DNA from: Stenogyne calaminthoides
Taxonomy: Eukaryota > Streptophyta > Magnoliopsida > Lamiales > Lamiaceae
Length of the DNA: 64,000 bases
Reading direction: 5' to 3'
NCBI GenBank assembly: GCA_037126765.1
Contig: JBBCBC010000043.1
Coordinates: forward strand, 2,914,001 to 2,978,000
Shown: piece after piece, positions 36,441 through 49,387 of the stretch
Layout of the letters: the number at the start of each line of letters is the position of its first letter
How positions within the stretch are numbered: position 1 is the first letter of the stretch
Made by a program: the position numbers and the translations under genes
The notes under the pieces: generated by a model
Told to the model about the DNA's origin: nothing
The model's input: the letters and a program-made list of their open reading frames with translations, nothing else
Databases searched by the model: none

Positions 36441-37118
36441 GGGCGACTGTTTAGAAGATTCATGGATGGATGGATTTTAATTCATTCATCCATCCACTCT
36501 CTCTCATCCACATCATCTACTTTTTAAATACTTAACTTTTTAAATAGATTTCTAAATTCGCCTTCATTTAATCATTCATCATCCATTCACTATTTATGTC
36601 CCCACCATAATTTCATCCCACTTTATACATATTATAAATTATTAAGAATTATATTATTTTTTAATATTGATATTATTAATCAAAATAATAAAATATGATA
36701 GTAATTAATTATAAAATAATTCCAAGTAAAAACAAATTGAGAAAATATAAATAGAATATTAAATTAAACATTTAGATTACTTGAAAGTTAAGAAACACAA
36801 CATTCAATTAAAATATTACAAATGAATTAAAAACATTCAATTGTTAAAAAGTTTTAATTCACATGCATATTTGAAAATTAATCCAAATTTTAAATATAAA
36901 AATTTATAAGTTTACATATATTAAAATGCATAAATAAAAATAAAAATGAAAAAAATATTCTCTTTTGCGCCATCATTACATTTCTTTTTGCAAAAAAATA
37001 TCTTTTCTCTCTCCATCCATTTTCAATTTGGATGGATATTTACTCTCTCCAATCCAACGTAGCACTCCATAACGATGTTAAAATCATCAACTTTCATCCA
37101 TCCAATAGTTAAACACTC
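36441..37118. mobile_element. candidate MITE with GGATGGATG-rich ends
   Basis: The left end GGGCGACTGTTTAG...CATGGATGGATGG faces a right end CATCCATCCAATAGTTAAAC-ACTC in inverted orientation, and CATCCAT-type words recur inside both arms. No clear TSD. It lies just upstream of the protease locus. Confidence 0.45.
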
Positions 37119-37179
37119 ATTGAATTATAGATATCGCGGACGCTTCTTATGAGACCCGCTGACCCGCTTTTGATTTTTT

Positions 37180-37626
37180 TTACCGGACCCAATTTCACTT
37201 AAATTTTTCTTACTTTCCTTTTTCTCCCTTTCTCTCTTCTTTTTCCTCCCTCTCGTCTCTCACCTCCATTTTCTCCCTTCTCTCTTCTCTTTCTCTCGTC
37301 TCTCACCTCCATTAATTTCCCAAATTAAATTCTCTCCCTCTCCTAGCTCTTGTCGTTCTCCTCTATTTCTTCGATTTTTTTTTCTTCCAATATTAGAATT
37401 CACTCAATCTTCAGAATTTATGTTTGTTACGGTTATTATTATGTAGTTTTTCCCTTCTCAAAGTTGTTCTTTTGTGCACGAAGTTGTTCGACGTTTTTTT
37501 AGGTATTATCATTTTTTTCTTTTTCGCTTTCCTTCTTCTTTCAGGCAATTTTAAATATATATATATTTTTTTAATACCTGCTGTTTTTCAAAAAAAAAAA
37601 TCCTTTTCTAGGGTTTTCTCACAAAC
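37180..37626 (+). promoter_or_regulatory. pyrimidine-rich 5' region of unit A
   Basis: A C/T-rich tract (37195-37400) like plant 5' leaders includes a tandem copy of TCTCGTCTCTCACCTCCATT (about 37252 and 37298). T-rich sequence follows up to the first ATG at 37627. No convincing TATA box was picked out. Confidence 0.45.
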
Positions 37627-40600
37627 ATGCTTAAAAGGAATCGATCTGTTGGTAATTCTGCTGGTGGTTCTGATAGGAGTTCTAAGAAGGTGAAGGATGG
37701 TACTGTTTCTGGTGATTTGATTAGGTATTTTTCTGATACTTTGCCTTGTTTGTGTATTATTTAGTTCTTCTCATATTGTTATGTTGTTTACTGTCATACT
37801 TTTTATGCATTTTGTGTAATAATTTTGTGTTCTTTAATTTTTTTGCTATAATATGTTCTTCTGTTTTTTTGTGTTGAATGATTTCAGTGATGATGATTAT
37901 GATGCTATTGGCAATGATTCTGCTGAGTTATTACAAATTTAATCTAAAAGGTGTTGGTATTTACTTTTTTCCTACCAATTATGTTTGTTTTTTTTCAAAA
38001 ACAAAATTTTTGTTACTGATTTTTGTTTTATTTCATTTTTGCTAGGGATGTTATCTTTCTTTCTAAGCCAAAAGCGTTGTTGCATTTAATTGGCCAACTA
38101 AACAGTAGACAACGTGACGATATTAAGAATATAGGTTTTGGTGGGTTGTTGCATTTGAATGTTTCTAAAATGCCAAAAGTAATAGCATGCTTAATTGGTT
38201 GGTACAAAATTTCAACACTAGCAGTCGCATTTTAGATGTTGGAAATGGGAATAGGTTTGTTGTTACCGATAAATCTATATATATGATGTCTTTATGTTAC
38301 CAAGGAATGAGGGTAGAGTTTTGCTTTCCTATGGAAGGCATGATTGCAATTTGTTGCATGATTTGGAGAACAAATACAACATTCGTTGTTCAACTTCAGT
38401 TACAAATATTTTAAAATGTTTAAAGCACGATCAGTTTACAGATGATGGTTCTGATTTTCAGAGACTCTTTGTCCTTTTATCTCTCTCTACCTTGCTCACA
38501 CCATCATCAAATCATTTGCTTTGTACGAATATTTTGAAATCAGTCGAAGTTGTTGAGGATATTAAAAAGTACGATTGGTGTACATATGTTTTGGAGTCAT
38601 TATGCTCTTCTATTTCTGAATTTAAACAGAATGTTTCTGTTATTTCCAAAAAAAATTCTTTTATTCAGTGCTCTGGTTGTGTTCTTATTCTCCAAATACT
38701 GTACTTTCATCGGGTCATGTGGCGAGGAGAAAATTTGCCATGTGCTCTTCCTTTAATTAGTCATTGGACTGATTATTTAGTTGAGTCTCGTTGTTTACAA
38801 GAAGCGGAAGCTGGTAAATTTGGCGATGACATATCTGTTTTAAACAAATTTCCTCTTTCGCGGAATGGTATACTGAATATTGACGTCACCTATAATCAGA
38901 AAATCATGGTAATTTCACTTCATTACTTGTTTTAGTGCACTGTAATACTGTTTATAGTGTTTCAGTATTACTGTCTTATGCTATGAGTGATACTGTTGTC
39001 TTTTACTGTCTTTGTAGGACTTGCATGAAATTGCTGATTCGTTAACCAAAGATATATATGCATTTTCTTCTATATACATGTCAAGGTTGATTGATTTTAA
39101 AAAATCTGTAGCTGTTGCCCAATCTAGTCAATCAACCCCTGAATTTTCTGAAACTATGTCTCTTGATTCTCAATCCTTAAAGCTGGTGAATGACCTTGTT
39201 GCTAATTTCAAATCGACAAAGACTATTGCTTGTGATATTAGGAACTATGTTAATGAGGATAAGCGTAAGAATTCTGATAATGTCAAGAAGTGTGAGGATG
39301 ATAGTGATGTAAATGTAAGGAAAGTTGAGGGTTCTTTATCTGATGACAATATTGCTTTTTTTAGTTTGTTATCGTCATTAAACGATGATTTGTGGAATGA
39401 TTCTAAGGAGGATGGTGATGGTAAAAATGGTCCAGCCAAGAAAATTAATGATGTTTCTGATTATGAGGATGATGCTCCTACATTTCATTTGTTGTCCTTA
39501 AGTGATGATAAGATTAATGATGATGTTGTGTTCTGTAAGGATGTTAAGGATGTTAATGATGCTGAAGGATGTTAATTTGGAGCACAATGTAAGTTTTTAT
39601 ATTTTTTTACTTTTTTTGATATTGTAATTTTTTCATAATGAAATTTATTTTATGTTCTTTTTTTTTGACTCTTACGCCTGTTAGTCACACGCAGGGGAAA
39701 ATCGAAGATAATGTTCGGCTATGTTTTTTATTCGTGGGATAAATGGTTGGCTTTTAATGCAGATAGGTTCGATTCAGTTGATATGGTAATGTTCTTTTTC
39801 TTTGTGTTTCTCATAATTGTTATATCTTTTGTATTACTGTTATATTATATGTAGTAATACTGTTATATGTTTATGTGTAATACTGTTTGTTTTTTTTAAC
39901 AGTTTTCATCCCATTTTTCATATGTGATCACTATGCTGTTGTTGTTGCTGTTATATCTTTTGTATTACTGTTATATTATATGTAGTATTACTGTTATATA
40001 TTTATATGTGATCACTATGTTGTTGTTGCTATTATATCTTTTGTATTAATGTTATATTATATGTAGTATTACTGTTATATGTTTATGTCTAATACTGTTT
40101 GTTTTTTTTAACAGATTTTCACCCCATTTTTCATATGTGATCACTATGATGTTGTTGCTGTTATATCTTTTGTATTACTGTTATATTATATGTAGTATTA
40201 CTGTTATATGTTTATATGTGATCACTATGTTGTTGTTGCTGTTATATCTTTTGTATCACTGTTATATTATATGTAGTATTACTGTTATATGTTTATGTCT
40301 AATACTGTTTGTTTTTTTTAACAGATTTTCATCACATTTTTCATATGTGATCACTATGTTGTTGTTGCTGTTAATTTTATTGATGAAAAATTTCAACATC
40401 TTGACAATTTTGATCATGAATCCAAGAGCGAAACCTTAATGGCTAGCAAGTTTTTGGTAAGTGTTATAGTTGTTTTTTTTTGTGATGTAATTTCCATTGT
40501 ATTAAAATTCTTGACATTTTATCTTTTTAAAATTTTTTAAATGTCATGAGTAGCATAGGCTCTTGGCAATGTACTTGAAATGAAGAATCATCCCAAAAGT

Positions 40601-40923
40601 TCTCGTATCAAAACATTTTGTTTTGAGAAGGTGCCTTTTAAATGGAACACTAACCGAATCCAAGATGAGGTTGCTATTTCTAAACAAGATCCTGGTGTTT
40701 TGACTATGCATTGCATACATCATTTTAATGGTACAACACATGATTGTCCTGATTTGTCTCAGGTATATCTTTCTTTTTTAAAATTCCTATTTATCCCCCC
40801 TTCCTTTTGCATTACACTTATTGTTGTTACAATTTTTGATACTTTAATTTTTTTTTCTAGATACATATAAGAAACGTCGTCAGAGCTCAAATTTGTGGTG
40901 ATTCATTTCCCATTGCAGACCAG
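37627..40923 (+). pseudogene. Ulp1-type C48 cysteine protease-like gene, unit A (catalytically dead)
   Basis: Family members cleave SUMO or related proteins using His-Asp-Cys; plant genomes carry many transposon-linked relatives with a long N-terminal region starting GFGGLLHL. Exons inferred: 37627-37724 (MLKRNRSVGNSAGG, basic, NLS-like), 37888-37950 (in-frame TAA 37940-37942), 38046-38908 (NIGFGGLLHL, LPRNEGR, LPLISHWTD), 39018-39588 (acidic, in-frame TAA 39573-39575), about 39685-39786, 40325-40456 (catalytic His and Asp exon), 40559-40762, and 40861 onward. Frameshifts occur near 38190 and 38285. The Cys position is Pro (40691-40693, QDPGV). It lacks the segment that matches unit B 51231-51667. 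Confidence 0.7.
39815..40400 (+). repeat. minisatellite spanning an intron end and exon start, long/short units
   Basis: Five units begin TATATCTTTTGTATTACTGT at about 39821, 39952, 40032, 40161 and 40242, alternating long (about 130 bp) and short (about 81 bp), giving a higher-order period of about 211 bp. Each long unit contains the T-rich tract, AACAG acceptor and the first codons of the His exon (acceptors end at about 39902, 40114 and 40324). Only the last copy continues into the full exon. Confidence 0.85.
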
Positions 40924-42261
40924 CCTCGTTATACACTCTTATTAAGGATTTTAATGATAAACAAATCGAGGACATCAAAAGCATAGGTTTTGGGGGGTGT
41001 ATTGCATCTCCAATTATCAAAGTGTTTTAGCATGAAAATGTTTAAATGGCTTGCAACAAATTTTAATCCTGTGAGTAGGATTTCCGTTGACCCATACCAC
41101 AAGTTTGTTGTTACTGCTGATGATGTACATGATGTTCTCATGTTACCCCGAAATGAAGGTAGAAGTGTTGTCATATATTCAAGAAAGGAAGATTCTCCTC
41201 TTCTTCAGAATTTGAAGACATCTTATGGAATTCATGCATCTGTCCCTTTAAGTGTTCTTTTTAATTTGTTGAAAGATAAGTTTAAGGAAGGGGGTGATGA
41301 TTTTAAAAGGTTATTTGTTTTGATGTGTCTTTCTTCAATTCTTTCTCCTGCTTCAAATCATTTGGTGTACAACTGTGCTGGAAATCTCTTGAAATCGTCA
41401 AGATATTTCAGAATTTGACTGGTCTATGTATGTTCTTGAGAAGCTTTGTGAAGGTATAGATTGTTTTCAAAAAAAAGAAAGCCAAAAATTGTTCTGGTTG
41501 TATTATTATTCTCCAAATCATATACTTCCATAGATTGAGGTGGAAGGGGGTAACTGAGCCTTCCACACTACCATTGATCAGACATTGGTCTGAATCAAAG
41601 GTTCAAAAAAGGTGTATTGATGAGGCTAAATCTGGAAGATTTGGAGATGGTGAGAGTTGTATTGATAAGTATCCAATCTCTTTGAATGGTAAACTCAAAG
41701 ATATTGGTTCAGGAGTTGTTGGATCTCACTTTCAGGTACAGTGTTTGTTCTGTTATTGTTTTATGTTAATATACAATATTGTTTTGCTTTAATATGTAAT
41801 ATTGTATGTTTAACACGTATAATTTTTTTCGTAGGATGTTCATGATATGTTTTCATCTTTGAAAAGAGATGTTTGCATATCTTCTGATGAATATATTCAA
41901 AGATTGAGAGAGATTAAGATGTCTACTGCCATGAATTATCCCAGGACATCTCATTCATCACCTCAAATGATGGATTTGAGTGTTGTTGAATATTTTGAAA
42001 ACAAATTCCGTGCTCTGAAGCACCTTGATGCTGATAATCCAAGCAATTGTCCAAGGGCTACTTTACATGATGAGCATATAGGCAATGAGAGAGTTCAAGA
42101 TCAAATGGGCAATGGTGGAGTTGATGAGCAAGTGTCAACTGATGTAGATGATGGTCAAAGAGTGAATGAGGCAGATCATCATGAAGTTGGTGAAAATGTA
42201 GACGATGAAGAAATGGCTACCAACGTAGATGATAATAATGAAAACGTTCATTCTTCTGGCG

Positions 42262-42266
42262 GTTTT
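42262..42266. repeat. left target-site duplication GTTTT
   Basis: GTTTT directly precedes the 5' LTR and is repeated at 51226-51230 after the 3' LTR. Confidence 0.9.
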
Positions 42267-44091
42267 TGTTGGGATTATACTGGAAAGTATGCTTTTACTT
42301 TGTATAATCAGATTAACTGAATTTCGGATTTATTTATTGAAATAAATTGTTTTTATCGTTGATCTTTTCATGCTCGTCGAATGTACGTATATTCTTTTGC
42401 GTAAGCTGTTAAATTAAATAATGCGTGTTACGTTGTAGTTAATTTAGTGATACCAAGATCGCCGAAGATTAAGTGCCAGTTAACTTAGCCAAAAAAGTAC
42501 ACACGTCGCGGCTAGATGGAAATGAGCGATCCATCGTGAAAGGTTGTAGTGTAGGCTGATTAGTTTGTGGCGTAGAAAGATTCTGGCTGGTCATGGTGAT
42601 CGTTGAAGAGGCTCTGAGGAGGATAGATTAACCCGAGCTGAGCCAGGAAAAATTGGAGCGCCGATTGGTTAGTTATTTTCTTAATCTTCGTCCCTTAAAT
42701 AAGATTGTGTGTGGTTAGTAGCTATAAACTTTTATTTTATTATGGGAAGAAGTCGATGAATTGATACCACATATCTTGGGCAATATTATTGGTCACGTCG
42801 ATTCTTCAAGATTTATCTGGGAGAATGGGTTGAATGCCAAAGACGCTTGTTCGATTTGCCCCCTTGGGAGGTTCATAAGTTTTATCATACCAAATCTTTG
42901 CAAGTTTTAACTAGTTTAGCGTATGAATAATAATGTTGAACCGCCTTTACCAAGGATAAAATATATTAATTAATGGAAAATTATTTTGGGCTTGAATTAA
43001 TTAATGGGCTAAATAATCTTAAACACGGAAATAATAACCCAAGCCATATTAAAATGTAATATGGTTAAGATGGATAATGTAATATTAATTATGTAGTGGG
43101 ATTAATTAATATTTATGGGCTTGAATAATATTGTGGCTCAATATCGATAATTGAGTCCATTTGGAAAGATCGAATCTTAATTCTCCCAAAGGCCCCAAAA
43201 ATTCAAAGAGATAAAGTCCAATAATCGAAAAAAATGTGTTTAAAAATAAAGTAAATTTGTTGCCTATTTTTCCTTGTATTTTTTTTAAATTTATGGATAA
43301 AATGGGAGAGATTTTAACACAATTTTGTTATGGAATGAAGATATGTATTCTTGAATACAAGATTATCTCATTAAATTCAAGAAATCTCCCACTTGGTTAT
43401 TCATATAAAGTGTTTTCAAATTTTTGAAAGTTAAAGGCAAGAAAGATTTTCTTGATTTTCTTGAAAAGATATTATTTATGTATTTCTTGAAATACAAGAA
43501 TATCTCATAAATTCGAAGATCCAAATCTTGGATTCTTGGTCCTCTTATTTTCTAAAATTCACCATAGCAAGATAAGTTGGGATTTTGTGAAATATTTTAA
43601 TTATGGGAAAAGAATATAGGAGATATATTCAAGATTTTGGAGATCGAAAAGGTTTTCCCACATTGTTTTTTCCCTAAAAATTAGACCACCAATTCCTATC
43701 TATAAATAGGGATGATTCTTTTCATTCTTCCATTAATTCCACGTACGAAAAATTAAGAAATCCACAAAAGTGGTGCAACAAAGTTTATTTTTCCTTTGTT
43801 AATTGTTCGGAAGATCCTTCCAACCCATTCTCGGCAAGGACTAGGAATACTTGGGAAAGAACTTTTTGGTATTTTTTCATATACAAGACCATTGTCATTT
43901 CCAAGAGGTAAGTTCACGAACTCGTCGTAGATTTTCGCATGAGTAGGATTTTACGTGAATTGTTTATATCATGATTTATTGTTGAAATTATTATTTGAAT
44001 TAATATGGGTTAATTAAATGCTAGTAATAATTGTTAGAATTAAATTTGTATTTAAATATTCATCCCGAATAAATCCGCAAATTAATTCCAA
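42267..44091 (+). repeat. 5' LTR
   Basis: Starts TGTTGGGATTATACTGG and ends about TTAATTCCAA. Collinear with 49388-51225 and 7334-9128 throughout. TATA box CTATAAATAGGG at 43700-43711. It differs from the 3' LTR by many small indels and substitutions. Confidence 0.9.
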
Positions 44092-44107
44092 TTGTCGGCA
44101 TCGAGCC
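44092..44107 (+). promoter_or_regulatory. degenerate primer-binding site
   Basis: TTGTCGGCATCGAGCC directly follows the 5' LTR and resembles the TTGGTATCAGAGCC sequence complementary to initiator tRNA-Met used by plant copia elements, with several differences. Confidence 0.6.
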
Positions 44108-44429
44108 TCTGTTTGCTCAATTTTAAATTGCAATTTAATTCATTGTCATTAAATTTAAAATCGGATAGTAGAATTGTTAGATCTTTTTTTGCGGTATCCA
44201 ATTGTCATGGAATTTAATGTGTTTATTTACGACGATATAAATTGTGGTTTTTAATTAGATTAGCTTGGATTCGCTTTTTCCCTCTTGAGAAAATCCACGA
44301 GTAGATTAGATTTGTTTGATTTGATCAATGTAATAGACTAGTCTAGATCTAGGTTTATTTATTTTTGTAAATAAATTATAACCGGATCGGAAACGGAGAT
44401 ACGAGACGAAGAATTAAAAGACGGATCCG

Positions 44430-44680
44430 AAATCGGGTGGTAAGCGGCATCGTCGCGAATGTGCTAAGGGAGGCACACGCTGCTGACGGGACGTACGGGC
44501 GCCAAGACGGTACAGAAATGGGGCCGAAGACGTTGATCCGATGCGATGCACGCTACAGTAAGCGACGGGCGACGCATGGCGACGCTGGCGGGCCGAGGCG
44601 GCTGGCGAAGGCTGAAAGTCACGGATCGATGCTGACGGGCGACGGGCGAGTTGGCGATAGACGGCGATGAATTCGACACT
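44430..44680 (+). other. GC-rich island in the retrotransposon leader
   Basis: About 250 bases rich in GACGGGCGA, GGCGACG and GCGACGGGC words in a strongly AT-rich window, lying between PBS and gag. Frames on both strands are open for 75-120 codons, which GC-rich composition alone explains. Some long-LTR plant copia elements have GC-rich leaders; any role here is unknown. Confidence 0.6.
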
Positions 44681-45539
44681 TTGGTGAAAAGACGGCACTG
44701 ACCATGACACGGGTTTTCCACACTCGGCTTGACAAGACGCTTTTTTTTAAAACGGTCAAGGGGAGCTTTCGAGACGAACGCATTTTTTAAATGAAGACGA
44801 TTTCTCTTTTCAGATTTAACGATGAAATTAACCATGATTAAATCGGATAAATGCCAAATATGTTTAATTTTTTTGTCTTGATGTTTATGATTATTTTATG
44901 CTTATTTAAATTGTGTTTAAATTTCATGATGCATGAGAAAAATGTTTTGAAAAATCTCACTTTCGAAAATTACTAAGTATGTTTAAACAATTAATTGACA
45001 ATTTTTATTCCTGGATAATAAAATTGAATTAATTATCGACATCCATGATTTATTTATTTGTGAATTCTTTTGGAGAAATTCTCCCACGGGACGGTCAAAA
45101 AGATAGCTTTCACATAATAAATTCCTAACCGGATGATTGTGGATTATTACTAAGGCGATTTATGACCCTCCCCACGAGGCTCGTTCAAAGCGAAATAATA
45201 ATTTTGTATTTAATCATAAAATGATATGCATATACTTCCCAAGTCCCCGGGCTAATTTTATATTGGTCAAGGAGAGCCAACTATTAATCTGGACATTAAA
45301 GGTTTCAATTCGTTTTGTTTGTAACTTTCTTGAATGTGTTTAAATAATGACCCACCCACGCCAAGCTTATTTAAAATTGTTTTGAGATGTTAATACGATG
45401 TTCATATTTTTTTGGAGATTTTAATATGAAACATGTGATCAATTCCGTGATATATTTGTGCTTATGCATATTATTATTTATTTTAGCTCATCATGTCGCA
45501 ACTTTTTAATCCATTTAATAATATACTTAAAGTCAATAC

Positions 45540-46150
45540 AATATGTATGGAAACTATATTGATTGGAAACGAAAAATTAAAATTGTCCTAATCGCATTGT
45601 AAAGCAAGTGGATTCTCGACACACCAATGTTGGATGAGCCAACCGACGGGTCAAAAATTGAGGACCCGTCAGATCACCTTCGCGAGAGATGTCGCCGAAA
45701 ATGGTGGAGGACAAACCCTAAGGATTACGTCCCGAGAATGATGGCCCATCTAAACAAACTTGAGGTTCTCGAGTCCAGATTATAATAACGGAGACTCGTA
45801 TGAATTTGACACTTCACTCTCGCCCAAAAGTTTAAGGCATTTTTGGCCTCGCTAACCCGATTTGTTGCAAGCTTTGGTCTCGGCCGAGATGTTGATGGGG
45901 CACCAAACTAAAGCTTTAATTCAAGAGTGGTAAGTCTTCATTTTTTAGGCGAAGGGAAGACAAGAAAAAGAAGAGGACCAAAAAGCCATAAGCAATAAAA
46001 CTCAATCGTTGCAAGGGCGATGGTAAGACGAGAATGTTGTGGTGTCAAGGAAAATCCAAAGAGGAAGTGCTTAAAGGCATTTGTGAAAGAGGACAATGGA
46101 GGTTTGTCTGTTCCAACCCCAAAAGGGAAAAAGAAAAAAGGTAATTCTCA
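45540..46150 (+). pseudogene. copia gag remnant
   Basis: Frames contain a MYGNYIDW-like start, MLDEPTDGS, an acidic/basic middle and a lysine-rich end (GKKKK). The CCHC knuckle is not intact. Identified mainly by position between leader and protease. Confidence 0.5.
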
Positions 46151-46189
46151 CTACTAGTTGTTGAAACTTGTTTAGCTACGATACTTCTC

Positions 46190-46560
46190 ATTCGTGGGTG
46201 GTTGATACGAGATCCACTAATCATGTTTGGTTCACGGGTTCAAACCCGATCCGCAACTTAGTGGGGAGTGAGATCCTCATCACATTGGGCGATGTTACAA
46301 AGTAGCGGTTATTGCAATGCTACGAAATGGCGGATATTGCAATGCTACGATAGTAATCGGTTATCGCAATGCTCGCAAGTAAACAGAGTATATCGCAGCG
46401 ATACGAAAGGTTAGTGAAAGCAAAAGGAGAAGACTGCTTTTTAAAGATGAAGTTTTTTTGAGATTATCTTTATGTTCCCGCTTTAGAAAAATTCACTTTC
46501 GCCTAAAAATTTGATTAATTTGATACTTATTTTCTTCTAATAAGAATGACATCATTTCTT
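46190..46560 (+). pseudogene. copia protease remnant with a small internal tandem repeat
   Basis: SWVVDTRSTNHVWF stands where WVVDSGATNHV-type protease motifs are expected; DSG has become DTR, removing the catalytic triplet. At 46300-46370 a roughly 25-30-bp unit (CGGTTATTGCAATGCTACGA and variants) repeats about three times and disrupts the frame. Confidence 0.6.
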
Positions 46561-46589
46561 CAAATGATGAGTGTATCTGTTATGGGACA

Positions 46590-47350
46590 TTGGTCAAGGC
46601 CTCTATACAATTAATCGCACACCACTACTTAAACGCATCCTATAACACATCAACCGCTTTTAAAAGAAAAAACATTCATCGACGCGTGAACGAAACACTT
46701 CTATGGCATCTAAGATTGGGACATATTAATCCAAAAGAGGATCCAAAGGTTGGTGAAAGAGGTTCACCGAGTCTTCCAAGTTGAACCAATTCCAACCTCG
46801 CGAATCATGTTTGGAGGGGTAAAATGACCAAGAGGGCATTTGAGCCAAGGGAATAGAGCCAAAGAAGTGTTAGAAATCGTTCACACAGACGATGTGGTCC
46901 AATGTCAACCATGGCAAGAGGAGGTTATAGTATTTCAGTCACTTTTATTGATGACTACTAGAATAAGGTTATATTTTCCTTATGAAGCATAAATCCCCGA
47001 GACCTTTGAGAAATTCAAAAGAATTTAAGGCTCAAGCAAGAGAATCATAGGAAAAACGATCAAGTCTCTACGATCCGACGCGAGGCAGTACCTCAAATGA
47101 TGAGTTTTTTGAACTACTTGTTTGGATGAAGGGATTGCATCCCACCGATCACCCTAACCCCTCAACAAAACGGGGTTGCAGAGCGAAGAAACAGAACTCT
47201 TTTTGAAATGGTTAGATCAATGATGAGTTATGCGGATCTTCCCAAGTCGCTTCAGGGTCATGCCTTGGAAAGCAATGGGCCATTCTCAACTTAGGTGCCA
47301 TCCAAGGGTTCCCAAAACTCCCAAAGAATTGTGGACCAGGCGCAAGCTGA
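46590..47350 (+). pseudogene. copia GAG-pre-integrase and integrase remnant
   Basis: LLWHLRLGHINPK (zinc-binding HxRLGH motif, 46700 region), then GVAERRNRTLFEMVRSMMSY and ADLPKS (47175-47250), which contains the catalytic Glu region. The D-D part between is scattered over frames. Confidence 0.75.
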
Positions 47351-47799
47351 TATGAGACACATGAGAATTTAGGGTGTCCGCCCACGTGTTGGACAAGCCG
47401 GGAAATCGGATCTCGATCGGAATTAAAAAATTTATAAATATACCAGGAACAAAAAGGGTGTATGTTTTATGGTCCCAAAGATCAAGGTGGTCATAAGACC
47501 CTTTTAGATTTTTGGAGAAAGACTATATGAACGAAAGAAGACCCGAAGTGAGATTACCTTAAGAAGCTAAGGGGCTAACCTCATTGCCAATTGTACAAGA
47601 TGATATACCAAACGACCCACTTTCTGGCCGAGCCTCACCAAATGGGAGGGGAGGGTTGTGAGACAGAGAGATTCATGGGGATAGGAGAGTCCTCGGACTT
47701 AATTCCCGGACAAGATGAATCGTACCCATGGACATCGATGAGGCAATCGGAGATAAGAATGGGTTTCTTGGCAAAAAAGGCAATGAAAGTGGTAAATGG

Positions 47800-48470
47800 G
47801 GTCTATAGATCATAACAGAGTGTGGGACCTAGTCGAACCACTTAATGGGGTCAAACCTATTGGTTGCAAAGTGAGTATACAAGAGAAAGAGGGACCGGAC
47901 GGGAAGGTGGAAACCTTCAAGGCAAGGCTTGTGGCGAAAAGGTTATACTTTCGAGAAAGAAGGGATCGACTATGAAAACCTTTTCACCAGAAGAATGCTT
48001 AAGTCCATTCGATTCTTTTTGTCGATAGCTGTAGCGTCTTGATTTTGAAATCGGCAAATGGATGTCAAGACAAATTTTCCTTAACTAAGTCTTGATGAGG
48101 AAATCTATATGCAAATAACCCTGTATTTTTATTGGAAAGGGCCAAGAACACCTAGTTTTAAGCTCATGAAGTCCATTTACTGGGACTCAAACAAAGCATC
48201 CGAGAGTTGGAACCAATGTTTTGATCATGTTATAAAGTCTTATGGGTTTGATCAAAACGAGTTCGAGAGTTGTGTGTATAAAAGCATGTCGAATCGCATT
48301 GGTATTCTTAGTACTATCGTAGATGACATTACGCTCGCCGAAGCGATGTAAAGGTGTTATCGGGCGTAAGGCATAGCTTTCAAAAGCAGTTTGATATGAA
48401 GGACTTAGGGGCAGGGACACATCCTTGGGATCAAGATCACTCGAGATCGCAAAGAAAAGGATGATGAGGC
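47800..48470 (+). pseudogene. copia reverse transcriptase remnant
   Basis: VWDLVEPLNGVKPIGCK, FKARLVAKG, EKEGIDYENLF, a MDVKT-like stretch, SLDEEIYMQ, ASESWNQCFDHVIKSYGFDQ and CVYK. The YVDDI box is altered (IVDDITL). Frames change several times. Confidence 0.8.
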
Positions 48471-48889
48471 TTTATCATGACCTTCATACATAGAAACCGT
48501 CTTTGAAACGATTCGAAGATCATGATTCCAAGAAAGGCCGTTACCTTTTAAGTATGGAATCCATCTATCGAAAAAATGTGCCCTAAGACAAAAGGAGATA
48601 GATGACATGAGAGGCATTCCTTTATGCTTGGTATCGGAAGCCTTATGTATGGAATCTTGTGTCGGCATCCCGATATCCGGTTTGCCGTTGGCATGGTGGC
48701 AAGATATCAAAGAACACAGGGAAAGAACATTGGGCGGCGGTTAAAAACGATGCTCAAGCATCCGAAAATAACTCGAAGATAGAATATTGGTTTTATCCGA
48801 TCGAATAAGTCTAATCCCATCGCCACCTGCGGACCAGATTTCCAATCGGACATAGATTCGAAACTATCACCCTTTTTCGTTAGTGTGCT

Positions 48890-49275
48890 TTCATTTTTAG
48901 GAAGTGTAGCCATGAAATGGATGAGGTGAAGTAAAACGCATCACCGAATCAACCATGAAGCAGGGTAAAACACCAGAAGCGTTGAAAAGAACGGTTGGCT
49001 TTCTGGAGCTTCTTAGTGGACTTGGATGGAGTTCGAATTTGCTGGCAATATTTGCTAGAGGGCGTTGCAAATTCAAGGAACCAGAGTCCACGAGTCAAAA
49101 CAACACAATTGGCTGGAAAGACATCTTATACGAAAAATCGTTAAGAGAGAGATATAGGATTGGCAAAGATCGGCGTCGGATGACAACCCCTGGTGATCCA
49201 TTCACAAAAGTGCGCCTCGAGAATACATTCGAGACATGTGAAAGGATTAGGTGTCAAGACCTTCTCAATCTTTAA
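48890..49275 (+). pseudogene. copia RNase H remnant
   Basis: Reading near 48955-49275 gives weak matches to the end of RNase H (EPESTSQNN, RYRIGKD, DPFTKVRLENTFE), the last corresponding to the DPFTK motif of this group. Core acidic residues are not recognisable. Confidence 0.6.
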
Positions 49276-49376
49276 GTATAAGTAGGAGACATTATTAGGT
49301 TCGTGTGGGTGGCATTAGTTGTCATGTACTACACGAGACATCTTTAGATGTATACTTAAAAGCAAACTTTGAGTAT

Positions 49377-49386
49377 AAGTGGGAGA
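49377..49386 (+). promoter_or_regulatory. polypurine tract
   Basis: AAGTGGGAGA immediately upstream of the 3' LTR, the usual copia plus-strand primer. Confidence 0.8.
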
Positions 49387-49387
49387 T

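Noticed and set aside
40137..40439. 100-codon Leu/Ile-rich ORF (MITMMLLLLYLLYY...)
   Set aside because: It is a by-product of the minisatellite in intron/exon sequence of unit A; the hydrophobic run is translated repeat, not a membrane protein.
44414..44835. Overlapping open frames of 77-123 codons on both strands
   Set aside because: They coincide with the GC-rich island, where stops are rare by composition; no domain or start context supports them, and they lie in the retrotransposon leader.
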